The notes under the pieces are model-generated. The model did no database searches and was not told the DNA's origin. It saw nothing but the letters and a program-made list of their open reading frames with translations. A stretch of 43,545 nucleotides of DNA. It comes from Haplosporangium gracile (lineage: Eukaryota; Mortierellomycota; Mortierellomycetes; Mortierellales; Mortierellaceae). A program made the translations under genes and the position numbers. Shown here piece after piece: positions 11,301-21,904 of this stretch (positions within the stretch are counted from its first letter, which is position 1; every line of letters starts with the position of its first letter). The DNA lies in NCBI GenBank assembly GCA_015499985.1, contig JAAAUF010000260.1:984-44528 (forward strand). The letters are read 5' to 3'.

Positions 11301-13174
11301 GAACTCGTGGAGCTCATAGGTCTGGATAAGGATTGCAGCAGCCTTGCTTTGGATCAATGCCAGTGTCGCCAAAATCCGCTCGTCATTATCCATCTGTGCC
11401 TCCTGAAGCTCAAGGATTCGCTTGGTCATCTTCTCCGCTTCCGCCATCATGTCTCTGACTTGGAGTTGAAGCGCCGTGTTTTTGGCGATTTCAGACTGGT
11501 GACTCTCATGATACTGGGCCATCTCCTGCTTGATCGACTCGGCCTGCTTCTGGACAACCATAGCTTGAGCAAGCTGCCCTTGAACCATGAGACGCTCAAA
11601 AGACTGCACCCTTAATTCCATTTGCTGCAAAAGTTCATATGATCGCACGATAGAATCAGGTCGCTCAGTTCTGGTGACAGCGGTTCTGATGGTCAGAGGA
11701 GGGCTGGGCAGTTCCGCGGACAAAACTGAAGGATTGTTAGAAAAGCCGGAAGAGTCATATTTGGCGCTATTCTGTACCGCAGGCTGGCGCTGTCGCGATT
11801 TAACCGGCGGCTTTATCGAGTTCATCGAGGTAGTGCCGTCTTCACGAGTAGCATCCCTATAACAGAGAGCAAATGAAGAAGTCAATAACTGAGTTCGGTA
11901 TTGCAGCGAGAAAATACCATTTTGCCTAAGACCCTGATCTTGTACCTGTTTTCCAAACCAACTGCGGTTTTGGGGCTCCAAGCAGGAAAGGTCGAAGGGT
12001 TCACTGAGCCAGCCAAGATCGTAAAGGGACCTGTAGCTCCCGATTGTCTCGTGGTCGACACCGTTCTATTGAAATACAACGCCAAAGCGTCAGAAATACG
12101 CGGTGATGTCGCATTGGTTTTGTAACCGCAGTACAATTTTGCTTTCATACCGTCGTAGTTTCCCAACTGCTGCTACTGCTGACCCATACTGGTCTGCTTG
12201 TTGATGAAAATAGTAACCTGAATGACTGGACGATCGTAAATGGCGAGCTTGTCTTCCTCTATGATCATCGTGAGGCGTAAAGGATGCCTGTTTAGAAAAC
12301 ATCAGTCACTAATATAACATGCATGTCTGGCATATCTTGTCTGGTACATACCTGGATTGGTGCTCAAGGCTCATGTCGATGTGCATGGCACGGTGCTCGG
12401 CATGATGTGGAGCGCCAGGGGGTGATAGCAGATTACTTGAGTCCCCTAAAGCACTGAAAGACCAAACAGTGGTTATTCCAGCCGCTTACTACTGTAAAAA
12501 AGGTCGTAAGAAAAATGTGAGAGCCTACCTTGCGGTTGTGGTCTGGTTCGAACGCACACTGTCGGCTGTCCAGAGTGAAGACGGAGTGCCTTCCGTCTGA
12601 CTGGGAGAAGAGGTCGAGCTTAAAACACTATTACTCCAAAAGGTGCAAGTTAGCTACCCATTACTTCTTTCACACGGATTCTGTTACTTTTCAAAGCACT
12701 GGGTAACAAAGTGACATACTTGTCCAATTGGATAACGGGTGTTTTCGTCCTCAACATAGTTGCTGGCGCAGAAGAGGGCTCCGCGCCAGCAATAAACAAG
12801 TCATCGATAGCTACTTCTAGAATTTCTTCGTGATAGTAGCTGATGCATGGAGGTTCAATGCTATGAAGACGATCAGTAATAAGAAATATTTACTAAGGTG
12901 AGTAATTTATTCTTGAGATGGCTATATATGATATGCATGCTTTTCCTGCTTGCCTATTGAGAGAAGAGGCTTACCGTTTGCGCGTACGAGGGTCCTTGGC
13001 TCGAGGCACAGCTGCGTCTCCTTTCAAGACGTAGTCGAGGTTGAGGAAGATATCCTTGATGTCGTCCCATTCGATCAGATACTGAGCGCTCTCTTCATGA
13101 TAAAACGCCTCGATTTTGACAACACGACCGTCGGCACCTTTCCTAAAGGATTGAAATCGTTTTTCCTCTGCCAT
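5346..13174 (-). CDS. Giant repeat protein with coiled coil and leucine-rich modules; one in-frame TAG
   Basis: Six exons fit GT–AG rules and stay in phase: 13174–12975, 12860–12720, 12627–12529, 12453–12352, 12287–11946, 11856–5346. Together they give 2465 codons. The ATG at 13174 begins MAEEKRFQSFRKG; the same opening occurs in the copy at 16363, which supports this start. Exons 1–5 encode a domain with EEILEVAIDD, RPVIQVTIFINKQTS and NYDGMKAKLYCGYKTNAT. Exon 6, open for 6.5 kb, encodes a coiled coil (about residues 360–470), then a conserved block (about 475–570) with IPRLFIILPKE, LYFLCECGEHT and RPNEFFRKYG. The rest is leucine-rich, with a module recurring near residues 834, 1194, 1370, 1710, 1859 and 2037. 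An in-frame TAG at 12175–12173 (codon 219) sits inside a CAG run. The architecture resembles large Mortierella repeat proteins of unknown role; no NTPase or kinase motif is seen. Activity is unknown. The long open exon argues for recent or current function. Confidence 0.7.
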
Positions 13175-13302
13175 GGTGATGGTGTATAAAAACACGGTGT
13201 GGTTTTTGTAGGAAGAGTGCGAAAAAAAAGTGGATGGGGCGTAAACGTATTGAGATATGAAAACGTAGTGTGCTTCTTGTTGAGAGTGTTTTATGCCGTC
13301 GA

Positions 13303-13418
13303 GTTGTTACTTTTTTGTTACTTTTTTGTTACTTTTTTGTTACTTTTTTGTTGCTTTTTTGTTGCTTTTTTGTTGCTTTTTTGTTGCTTTTTTTGTTACT
13401 TTTTTTGTTGCTTTGTTA
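13303..13418. repeat. Tandem 11-bp repeat, TTACTTTTTTG / TTGCTTTTTTG
   Basis: About ten units in a head-to-tail array, the first block with TTAC and the next with TTGC, the last units slightly longer. It lies about 130 bases upstream of the start codon of the giant repeat-protein gene, so on that gene's strand it is a poly-A-rich array within the presumed promoter or 5' leader. Confidence 0.9.
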
Positions 13419-13498
13419 AAGTAAGAGGTATTTTTATGAAAAAAGGGGCGAGTGAACGATGTAAAGCTTTTTCAGGTAAGGGTGAGGGTGTACGTGTG

Positions 13499-13760
13499 GG
13501 AAGAGACTAAAAGATAGAGGGAGAAAAGGGAGCAAAGTTGATGAATGGGCGAGGTGTGGAGGGCAGCAGAAGTGAGAGGAGTTGGGAGCAGGGAGAGAGC
13601 GAAGAAAGAGACTGAGGGAGACGAAGGCGATGGAGGGGAGGAGGGGAGGAGGGAAGGAGGGAAGAGGCGCAAGGAAAAGAAAAATGAAGGAATCAACGAG
13701 TACTGAGAAAATAGCACGAGGTAAGGAGGGGAAACGGCGAGGGCGTAAAGAAGAGCGAGT
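13499..13760. repeat. Purine-rich low-complexity tract
   Basis: The plus strand is dominated by GGGAGG, GAAGGA and AAGAAA words, for example at 13630–13680. Long open frames on either strand here are explained by the skewed composition and lack domain features. Confidence 0.6.
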
Positions 13761-13770
13761 AAGGTGGACC

Positions 13771-15920
13771 ATTTAACTTGAAGACATCATGAGGCTTTCT
13801 ATTTATGTTCAAATTTGCAATTGTGTCCAACCACAGCAGCTTTGTTTGCTTGCGGCGGTAGTGTACACTCCTGCATTTTGTGTGCAGACGTCGTATTAGA
13901 AGGTATTGAACAAGCATGTCCTAACTTTGAAGGCCAAGTCTGGGCCGGGTCGTCCCCCAATGAGGAGCACTGTCTCTCTTTCCACCATTCTTTGTTCAGG
14001 CACCATCAGTGTCCAATCACAAAAGCAGTCTCATTCCCACGTTTGATTCCCTGTATTGAAATCCCGACAGGCAGACAGCATAAAACGAACCACCTTTTCA
14101 TTCTTTACCATACACAACAACAGCTACAACAATACACATGACAAGCTGCCATCATCATTTTTCAGTATGCAAATAAGTAATTCATTAATGCGCAGTACAT
14201 TGACCACTGGAGTCTGAGCAGGAGCAAATTCATTTCAACAAGCCATTGGCATCATAATAATTCGAATTTTCGTTTTTCTTGGGTCAAGGACGAATGCAAA
14301 AGACATACATCAACCACTAACCATCAGCCTCTTTGTGCAAGTGATCTCAGCACCTGGGCATTACTCGCACCAAGAACTGCTCACAGCATAGCAAGGATTG
14401 CCACCAAACTTTCACAACAAAATCAACATTACCGGACAATGTACGTTAAGTGTCAGCTGTATCGTACTTCACTACCCAACATCGATAACAGGATCAGCCC
14501 AGGGCACGAAAGTAAGCCGAGGACGATTACACTATAACTAAACATCATCACTTTGGAAAACATTGACCTCGTCAACAACGTTTAACGGCCTTAGTGGCAT
14601 CGTTGATCAGAATGAAAACACCAGGACGCCTTTATGCCAGTAACCCAGCTCAAGTTCTGGGTGACTTTCTCGTCAGTTGCAAGAAACACATAACCGGACC
14701 AACATGGACGGAACCAATACGCTATGGCAATAGGAAATGAAGACTATGTAAGGTGCAGGATTCACACTCAAGATATACCATGGTGCTCAAATATATGAAA
14801 TTTGCCATGTCGCAGTGAGAAGACGCAGGGTGCTGAATTAGTGGAGCGGATAAGGACGCAAGGACGATTTATACTTTCATCGCAGTCATCAACAGAGCGA
14901 TTTTGGCACCTTCTCTTCTCACTTATCCTGCTCTCTTCCATTCTCTTTTGTCCTTTTCTTCTTTTTCTCTCTCCCTCTCTTCTGCTCTGTTGAACAGCAC
15001 GACGCAATCACTCCAAGAACAACAACAAATAACAACATGACTACAAAGAGCTAGGGCAGATAAGAATATATAATTAAGCAAGAGAAAGGTTATTTTCAAA
15101 TGGTCCCCTCAGCCAAAAAGAAAAGAACCTTTCGTAATGGTCAAGGGAACACTTTCCGCCAGAAAATCATGGGGTCGAGAAGAAGCAGAAGAAAGTAGTT
15201 CTAGTGCCGATACGATTTTATGCGAGTGGATGACAGGACGCGTTTGATAGTGATGACGGGAGACTACTTTTGATCCCGTAGGCGTTGACACGAGACAAAC
15301 GCGTTCCCATCAGATATGATGGCAAAGCATTGTCACTAGCCATGGACAGACGCATACAACAGAGTCTCCTCCTCGCTTTCTTTCCCTTTCTTTCTCTTTC
15401 TTTCGTTCTCTTTCTTTCCTTCTTTCTTTTCCTCCTCTTTGTTCTCTCTTGCGGATTGTAATTGTCGACACTTGTATCAATGACAAAGAATGAGCAATCT
15501 TAACGCGTCATTTCTATTTTTTGGCCATGTTCCTATGAGTGGTGATGCTCAGCATGTAAGACTACATAGCCAGGACGAGCATGAGGCGTTATTTTTTGGA
15601 AATGGAGCTCTGACAAAAAAGTAACCAGGACGTGGATACTCTACAACATAGCGTATTCACGTTCCCTATGTTTGATCAAGGCTCAGAATAAGCAGAAAGA
15701 TGGTTGGTTGAATAAAAAAGCGCCCATTTTGACCAGAATCCATATATATATATTTTCGTTTTTCACATGGAATATAAACTAACATCGAATCTTCGCAGCA
15801 AACTACTCGATACACAATCAGAAAAGTAAAAAAGCAATGCCTTGCCAAGTTATCAAACTGTTCTTTGTTGGGCTTTGGACCAATTCCGTTCAGGGGCGAT
15901 TCGTATTAACAGTTTATTTG
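13771..15920. other. Intergenic region, about 2.1 kb, no gene supported
   Basis: It lies between the giant gene and the decayed exon 1–2 copy at 15921–16363. I looked for remains of exons 3–6 of that copy and found none. There are no recognisable tRNA or rRNA features. A CT-rich tract lies at 15361–15440. Confidence 0.5.
15361..15440. repeat. CT-rich microsatellite (CTTT-like)
   Basis: Imperfect CTTT and TTTC units with interruptions, in an otherwise gene-free stretch. Confidence 0.75.
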
Positions 15921-16363
15921 CTACACCAAAAAAAAAATAATCGAAGGAGATGGACGCTGGCTCTGTAGCAGCCCAGCGCTCAGGGATCGCTGTTCGTTGA
16001 ATTGATGGTGATGGCGAAGATGTGGTCTCCACCCAGGTGTAAATACATCGCCGACGACGGTCTCTAAAGCGACACCATGATGGTACTTGGTACAACGAGG
16101 CTCGATACTACCATTAAGGGAACAAGGTAAAGGTCAATTCCTGAGGCATGTTAACTGCGAAATAATAAGCTCTTGTCGCAATAGAAAAAAAGGACGTACG
16201 AGCTTTGGTCCATTCATGATGCAGTTGACATTAGGGAATGCCTCGAGGAGGTCGCTCAGTTAACAAGGTGTTGAGCGGTCTCCTCATGATAATAAGTCTC
16301 GATGTTGATGAGCCGACTGTCGAGTCCTTTCCTGAAAGACTGGAACCGTTCTTCCCACGCCAT
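15921..16363 (-). pseudogene. Decayed copy of exons 1–2 of the giant repeat protein
   Basis: The ATG at 16363 opens MAWEERFQSFRKGLDSR, close to MAEEKRFQSFRKGADGR of the gene at 13174, and continues with ETYYHEETAQHLV against EAFYHEESAQYLI. After that the frame breaks near 16260: the reading meets TGA, while the next frame gives LSDLLEAFPNVNCIMNGP, aligned with WDDIKDIFLNLDYVLKGD. A donor GTACGT follows 16200. An acceptor before 16107 leads to an exon 2 equivalent reading IEPRCTKYHHGVALETVVGD, against IEPPCISYYHEEILEVAIDD. The two pieces do not join in phase, and exon 2 runs into a stop at 15923–15921. No later exons are found. It is a 3'-truncated relic on the same strand as the intact gene. 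Confidence 0.8.
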
Positions 16364-16713
16364 GAAGATATAACTTGGGGTGAAATGCGAGTGCTTTGGG
16401 GGTGATGAAGTAGAGGAGGGAAGCGAAAGTAGAAGAAGAGGAGGAAGAGTTGCCGAAAAAGGAGCGTGTGTGGGTTTGTGAGCGAGTGAAAAGGAAAGAA
16501 AGGGCGAAAGAGTGGAAGAGCGTCCACGAAGCGAGAAGAGGAAAAAAAGGGACAAATGGACCCCACAGGCCACACACCAAGAACCTAAAAGTCAAATTTG
16601 AGTAGACAGTCTTCGCACATCTCCCTTTTGGCCAATAATAAATGCCCTCTCACATTGACGCTCTCACTTTTCCTTTTTTGTTTCTTCATACAATCAACTC
16701 CTCTCAAACAGCC

Positions 16714-18233
16714 ATGAGCAACAACAACAACAAGGACAAGGACACAACAAGCAAAGGATCAACAACAGCAATGGCCTTCAAGCTCCCATCACGCGCAGAA
16801 CTTGAAGAACGACGGAAACAACTAGATGCAAACAAGCCCGCCCTTCACTTTAAACCAAAAGGAATCGCTGCCGCCGTTATAGACAGCAACAACAAGGGAT
16901 TGGACACCAACGCCACCAATTCTGCTACTCCGCATTCCTCTTCTTCTTCGTCTACCACATTGGCATCAATTTCACAAACTACTACTACAAGCAACAAAAG
17001 TAATCAGCCTCAGGAAAGTTCTTCAGCAGCGACAACGATGACACCGGTCATAGTGAGTTCACGCCAACGTTACCAACAACAACAAAGTCAAAACAAGACA
17101 AGCAAGGCAGCAGCAGACGACGACGACTTTGGGTTTGGAGACGACTTGGGCGACGTCAACTTTAACGACGACCTCTTTGACGAAATTGATAGACCATTCA
17201 CCAACGCCAGCGCCGCCAGCACCCTCACACCTCACGCAGTATCATCACAAGTGTACACTCAGTCAACTACGTCAACCCTTGTTCCGTCCACCACATACTC
17301 AAAACAAGCATCAACTCAGAACTCAGCATCAACATCGGCAATAACAGGAGGAAAGACACTTATGTCACCGCCAGTCTTCCAACCCAAATCTAAAGCATCA
17401 CTCGTTGTCAATTCTTCTCAGCGTGGGAACCCGTTACTCCAATTCATCAGGAATGTACCCTACGAGTATGGCGAAGTCGTGCCCGACTTTGTTGTAGGCA
17501 CTACCTCCTGTGTCCTCTTCTTGAGGTAAGTGACACGTACAAAAGACAAAGGCGCTTGTTGATCCTTATGTGTGCGGAGATAATTAATTGACAGCGTGTC
17601 TCGTTCTCTAATCCTACAATAGTATCCGGTACCACCGGTTGCACCCAGAGTATGTCTTTAGCAGGATCGCAAGTCTCGCCAACCAGTTTGTCCTTCGCGT
17701 CCTTCTCGTCCTCGTCGATGTCGACACACATCAACACGCTATTCGGGAACTGACAAGAGTCGCCATGGTCAACGATCTCACATTGGTTTGTGCATGGAGC
17801 AACGAGGAAGCTGCCCGGTATATCGAGACTTACAAGGCTTATGAAAACAAGGCCCCCGACGCTATCAAGGAGCGTGTCGAAAATGATTACTTGTCAAAAC
17901 TGACGGATGGGCTCACGCAAATCCCTTCTATTAACAAGACCGATATCGTCACCCTATCTTCCACCTTTGGAGTGAGTCTGCCTTTATATTTGTGTCCGAG
18001 GAAGCGGGGTTGTACAGTGCAAGTCATGGACACTAACGTAGCGTCTTGTATTTCTTTTCTTTTTTTTTTTTTTTTACTTTTCTAAATAGTCGCTGAAGAA
18101 TATCATGGATGCAAGTGCGGACGAGTTGGGACTACTGCCAGGATTTGGAGAACGCAAGGTCAAACGATTACTGGAAGCATTCGACCAGCCTTTTGCTATC
18201 GATCCCAAGAAGAGGCGGCACAAGCGTCCTTAA
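16714..18233 (+). CDS. ERCC1: DNA excision repair protein ERCC1 (Rad10/Swi10 family)
   Basis: Three exons, 16714–17525, 17623–17971 and 18090–18233, give 434 residues. ERCC1 is the non-catalytic partner of XPF/Rad1; the heterodimer cuts the damaged strand 5' of the lesion in nucleotide excision repair and acts in crosslink repair and single-strand annealing. The first ~235 residues are low complexity (Asn, Ser, Thr, Gln) with an acidic DDDDFGFGDDLGD stretch. The nuclease-like central domain starts near residue 239 with NPLLQFIRNVPYEYG, then VLFLSIRYHRLHPEY and VLLVLVDVD. The C-terminal double helix-hairpin-helix is seen as LLPGFGERKVKRLLEAF. As in other ERCC1 proteins, the XPF-type active-site residues (ERKxxxD) are absent. 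An upstream in-frame ATG at 16642 would add 24 residues; 16714 is preferred because that extension is hydrophobic and lacks family features. Intron 2 contains a long T run. AATAAA at 18261 may be the polyadenylation signal. Confidence 0.95.
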
Positions 18234-18260
18234 TTGCACTTTTTGCTGTTTTCTTCCAGA

Positions 18261-18266
18261 AATAAA
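18261..18266 (+). terminator. Possible polyadenylation signal of ERCC1
   Basis: AATAAA occurs 28 bases after the ERCC1 stop codon. Confidence 0.4.
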
Positions 18267-19571
18267 CAACCTTGGCGATGATTGTGCAGGATTAAGACGG
18301 GAACCAATTATTTATTTGGGTTGTTACTCAACGGTCACTTTGTACCAGCAATGGATTGCTACGCGACGGTCATTTTGGACGTAAAGGGGATTTTTTGTGC
18401 TGGTCGTTCAGCGATACTCATTTCAATTTTTTTTTTTTCATTTCCGATATCCTCTTACTTTCACTCTTCGCCTTTTTCACGTACTCCTAATTCTCTTCCT
18501 CCCTGTCGGTACTTTCGACCGTCTCCTCCATGATCGTCGCTCCACGTACTTCTTTGCCAATGCACAGATATCCTTGGTTCTTCGCTCAACAGCACTAACA
18601 TATTTGTTGAAAAGCGTCATTTAGCCCTTTCATGCAAGTGACGGTAGCTTTTTCTTAAAGACAGTGGGCAGCAGGTGATGTTGCATTGATGACGGCGCCG
18701 GCACGGCATCAGAACCTCAAAACATATTTTTTTTATTGACGCCATTAAGGTTAATCTTTTAAGTGGCATGGTGCTTTTTATGGTTATGAGGGGGTGGAGT
18801 GGACGTCGAACTGAAAAAAACCTGCGAGAACACAGGGGATGTACCAGAAGGAAAGACCCATTTGGCATGTCGATTAAAAAGCAGAGGCGATATGGTGGGA
18901 GGAAGCAAAGCGACTCCTGTTCCACTGTTTATTAGAGATTGTCATTGAATGTGCCATGGTTGAGGTTCGTCGTGTATGTGTGCGAGTTGGAGAGGAGTAA
19001 ATAACTGAAAAGCCCTAGCAGGGGCCACCCGAAAGCGTAAGTAAAGAAGAAAAAGGTCCCCATTCACCATAGGAACATATCTCGGTGCACCAACAACGCA
19101 TGCAAATAGAGCGCCCCGATTCAACAAGCATTTTTCTATTCTTTCTCAGTTCTCGAATGATTATTGAGGATATGGATGTCACCAGATGTACTGGTAAAGG
19201 GCACTCGTTTGTTGTTGTCAACCACCACCATTAACGTTCAGGCGCACCGCTTCGTGTATGTGATCGTTTTCGCGTTTTGCTCTCTTTGCGTATTGGCCCG
19301 GATGCACGTGACTTTTCACTCGGACACAGTAAGATATTTTTTCTTGTCATTTCCCAAAGTGGGAACGGTAAAAAAGAATTGAACCTCGATGTGGATGTGT
19401 AGTTTGCATAAGCTGGCTCTAGCTTTTGTTTATTATTATGCGGTTGGTGAAGGAAGTTGGTAGGGTTTTTCTAAACAAATTGTTGGGTTTTTTGGTACTA
19501 TGTGCATTGGATGCCAAATCCTTGACACCCAGGTTGGGTAATTGGTGATAAGATATTTAAAGGTCCTTCTT
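18267..19571. other. Intergenic region between convergent genes, no gene seen
   Basis: About 1.3 kb lies between the 3' ends of ERCC1 (+) and phosphoglycerate mutase (−). It contains T-rich tracts near 18427–18440. TTTATT at 19429–19434, reading AATAAA on the minus strand, could serve the mutase gene. Open frames are short and featureless. Confidence 0.5.
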
Positions 19572-21904
19572 TTACTCCTGGAGCAAGCTTTGTCCGTTCA
19601 TCTCGGAGGGAACATCCAAGCCCATGACATGGAGCATGGTGGGGGCAACATCGCAGAGGGCACCCTTGGCATCGTTGAACTTGTGGGTCTTGCTGGTCAT
19701 GACAAAGGGCACGCGGGAGCAGGTATGGGCAGTGTGGGGTGTCGAGAAGTCGTCCGAGAGCATCTTCTCGGCGTTACCGTGGTCGGCGGTGACGAAAAGG
19801 ATGTAGTTGTGCTTGACGCAGGCCTCGTAGATAGCTCCGATAGCAGCATCAGTAGCCTCGACTCCCTTGATAGCAGCATCGTAGACTCCAGTGTGTCCGA
19901 CCATATCGGGAGGGGCAAAGTTGCACATGATGAAGGGGTACTTGCCGGTCTCGATCTCCTCAGCAACCTTCTCGCCAACAGCAGCAGCAGACATCTCGGG
20001 CTTCAAGTCGTAGGTGGCGACCTTAGGTGAGGGGATCAAGTCACGGTCCTCACCTTCGAACTGGGCCTCGGAACCTCCGTTGAAGAAGAACGTGACGTGA
20101 GCGTACTTCTCGGTCTCGGCAACATGGCACTGGGCGACCTTCTTCTTGGCAAGCCACTCAGCAAGGACGTTGGTCATCGACTGGGCAGGGAAGGCGACAG
20201 GGAAGGGGAAGTCGCCCTTGTACTGGGACATGGTGGTAATATGGAGGTTCTTGGGGAGCTTGACCTCCATGGGGGCAGGGGCAATGCCCAAGACGGACGA
20301 GATCTCGCGCATGCGGTCCGAGCGGTAGTTGAAGCAGAAGATGGTATCGTTATCGCCAATCAATCCCTGCTCGTTGATGATAATGGGCTTCAAAAACTCG
20401 TCTGTGACATCCTTCTTGTAGTTGTCCTCGATAGCCTATGAGATATGTGAGATAAGAGGGGTGAAAAAAGATAAAGAGAGAGTCAGCACTGCGATTTAAG
20501 GTTCAGATGGGTCCAATTGGGCCAACATGACACGACAACGATATTCATCGATGAATTTACCTGGACGGGGTCAGAGGCCTTCTCACCCTCACCGCTAATA
20601 AGTCCATCGACAGCAATCTTGATACGCTCCCAACGCTTATCGCGATCCATGGCATAGTAACGACCGCAGATGGTGGCAACCTTGCCGTAGTTGATCGACT
20701 CGGTCTTCTCAACCAACTGCTTCATGTAGCCGGCAGCAGAGCGGGGGGAGGTGTCACGACCATCGCCAAAGAAGTGGATGTAGACCTCGGGGACCTGGGC
20801 AGCCTTGGCAGCATCCAAAAGAGCATAAAGGTGGTTCTGGTGACTGTGAACTCCACCGTCCGAGACCTATTGAAAAACATGAGCCCCGAATGAAAAAACG
20901 AGCGTGTGAGAAAAAAAGTCTTTTTTTAAAGGCGATTGTGGTCCAGATAAAGGAACGCGCAGATATGCTTGGATGATATGGACTTACGAGACCCATGAAG
21001 TGGAGACGACCGTTGCCGGCCTTGGCATGCTCGAACGAGGCCTTGATGTTCTTCAACTCGCCGAACTGGTTCTTTGAGGCAGCAAGATCAATACGGACAA
21101 TATCCTATTAGTTCATCAAGGAGAATAATGTAAAAGGTGTAAGTGTTTGGTATTCTCCAACCGTCAGTGGATCCTGTCTCTTTTGTTGAGCGCTTGGTCA
21201 TGGATCAATTGATGCCCTCCTTTTCCCCTCGTGGGATAATTTGATCTGTGCAAAAGTAACGAAAATGTAGTGATCGTTGATTCTCAGAGCAATAGAAGAG
21301 GGAAAACAAAGAAGGGAAGCACACGAATGTCGGTGGTCCTTGTCAAAGGAGAAGGAAGAAGAGGGAGAATGGAAGAAAGAGAGAGAGTCGGGGTCCAATG
21401 ATCTCATATCGCATAACCAATATAACGTTGCAGGTAAGGTTCCACCACAACAATATTGAAAAGAGAGACACGCAGAAAACATTAAATAACAATAACAGAA
21501 CAACGACCGTTCCCGATCCATTCCCCCCATCGAAAATTTAAAGTAAAAATAAAATTGAATGCGTCCTTCCTTGTGCTTCAGAAACAGAAAAAGAACGTGA
21601 ACAGAGACAGGCTCGACCCCCTTTCTCTCTTTTGCACAGAAGAGGTAAAAAGGCATACCTGGTAGACGATACGACCGGCACCGATGTTCAAGTGTCCGAC
21701 CTCGGAGTTACCCATGAGGCCGTCGGGGAGACCGACGTCGAGGCCGTGGGCTCCGAGGGTGGTGTAGGGATACTCCTTCTCAAACTTGTCCATGTAAGGG
21801 GTTTTGGCGTTAAAGATGGCGTCACCGCGATGGTTCTCTTCGGGGGAGACACCCCAGCCGTCGATAACGATGCAGACGACGTTGTGCTTGACTTGGGCAG
21901 CCAT
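19572..21904 (-). CDS. gpmI: 2,3-bisphosphoglycerate-independent phosphoglycerate mutase
   Basis: Exons 21904–21659, 21104–20988, 20866–20561 and 20435–19572 are all in phase 0 and give 510 residues, the usual length for the family. It interconverts 3- and 2-phosphoglycerate in cytosolic glycolysis and gluconeogenesis, without the 2,3-BPG cofactor, using two Mn ions and a phosphoserine intermediate. Visible sites: DGWG (Asp15, metal), MGNSEVGH with catalytic Ser67, [41 protein letters not shown] (about residues 398–406, metal) and TADHGNAE (Asp441 and His442, metal). The alkaline-phosphatase-like and phosphotransferase halves are both complete. Codon use is strongly biased to C- and G-ending codons, as expected for a highly expressed gene. 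It is divergent from the transporter gene at 23189. Confidence 0.97.

Noticed and set aside
11859..11981. Start of the giant protein within 11981–11859
   Set aside because: That stretch lies in intron 5. The frame is open by chance, while upstream exons 1–5 join exon 6 in phase and match a paralogous copy.
13434..13776. Overlapping open frames up to 112 codons on both strands
   Set aside because: The composition is purine or pyrimidine skewed and no motif, start context or splice logic supports them.
19542..20441. Plus-strand open frames of 114–162 codons
   Set aside because: They are antisense to the last exon of phosphoglycerate mutase and show no protein family features.
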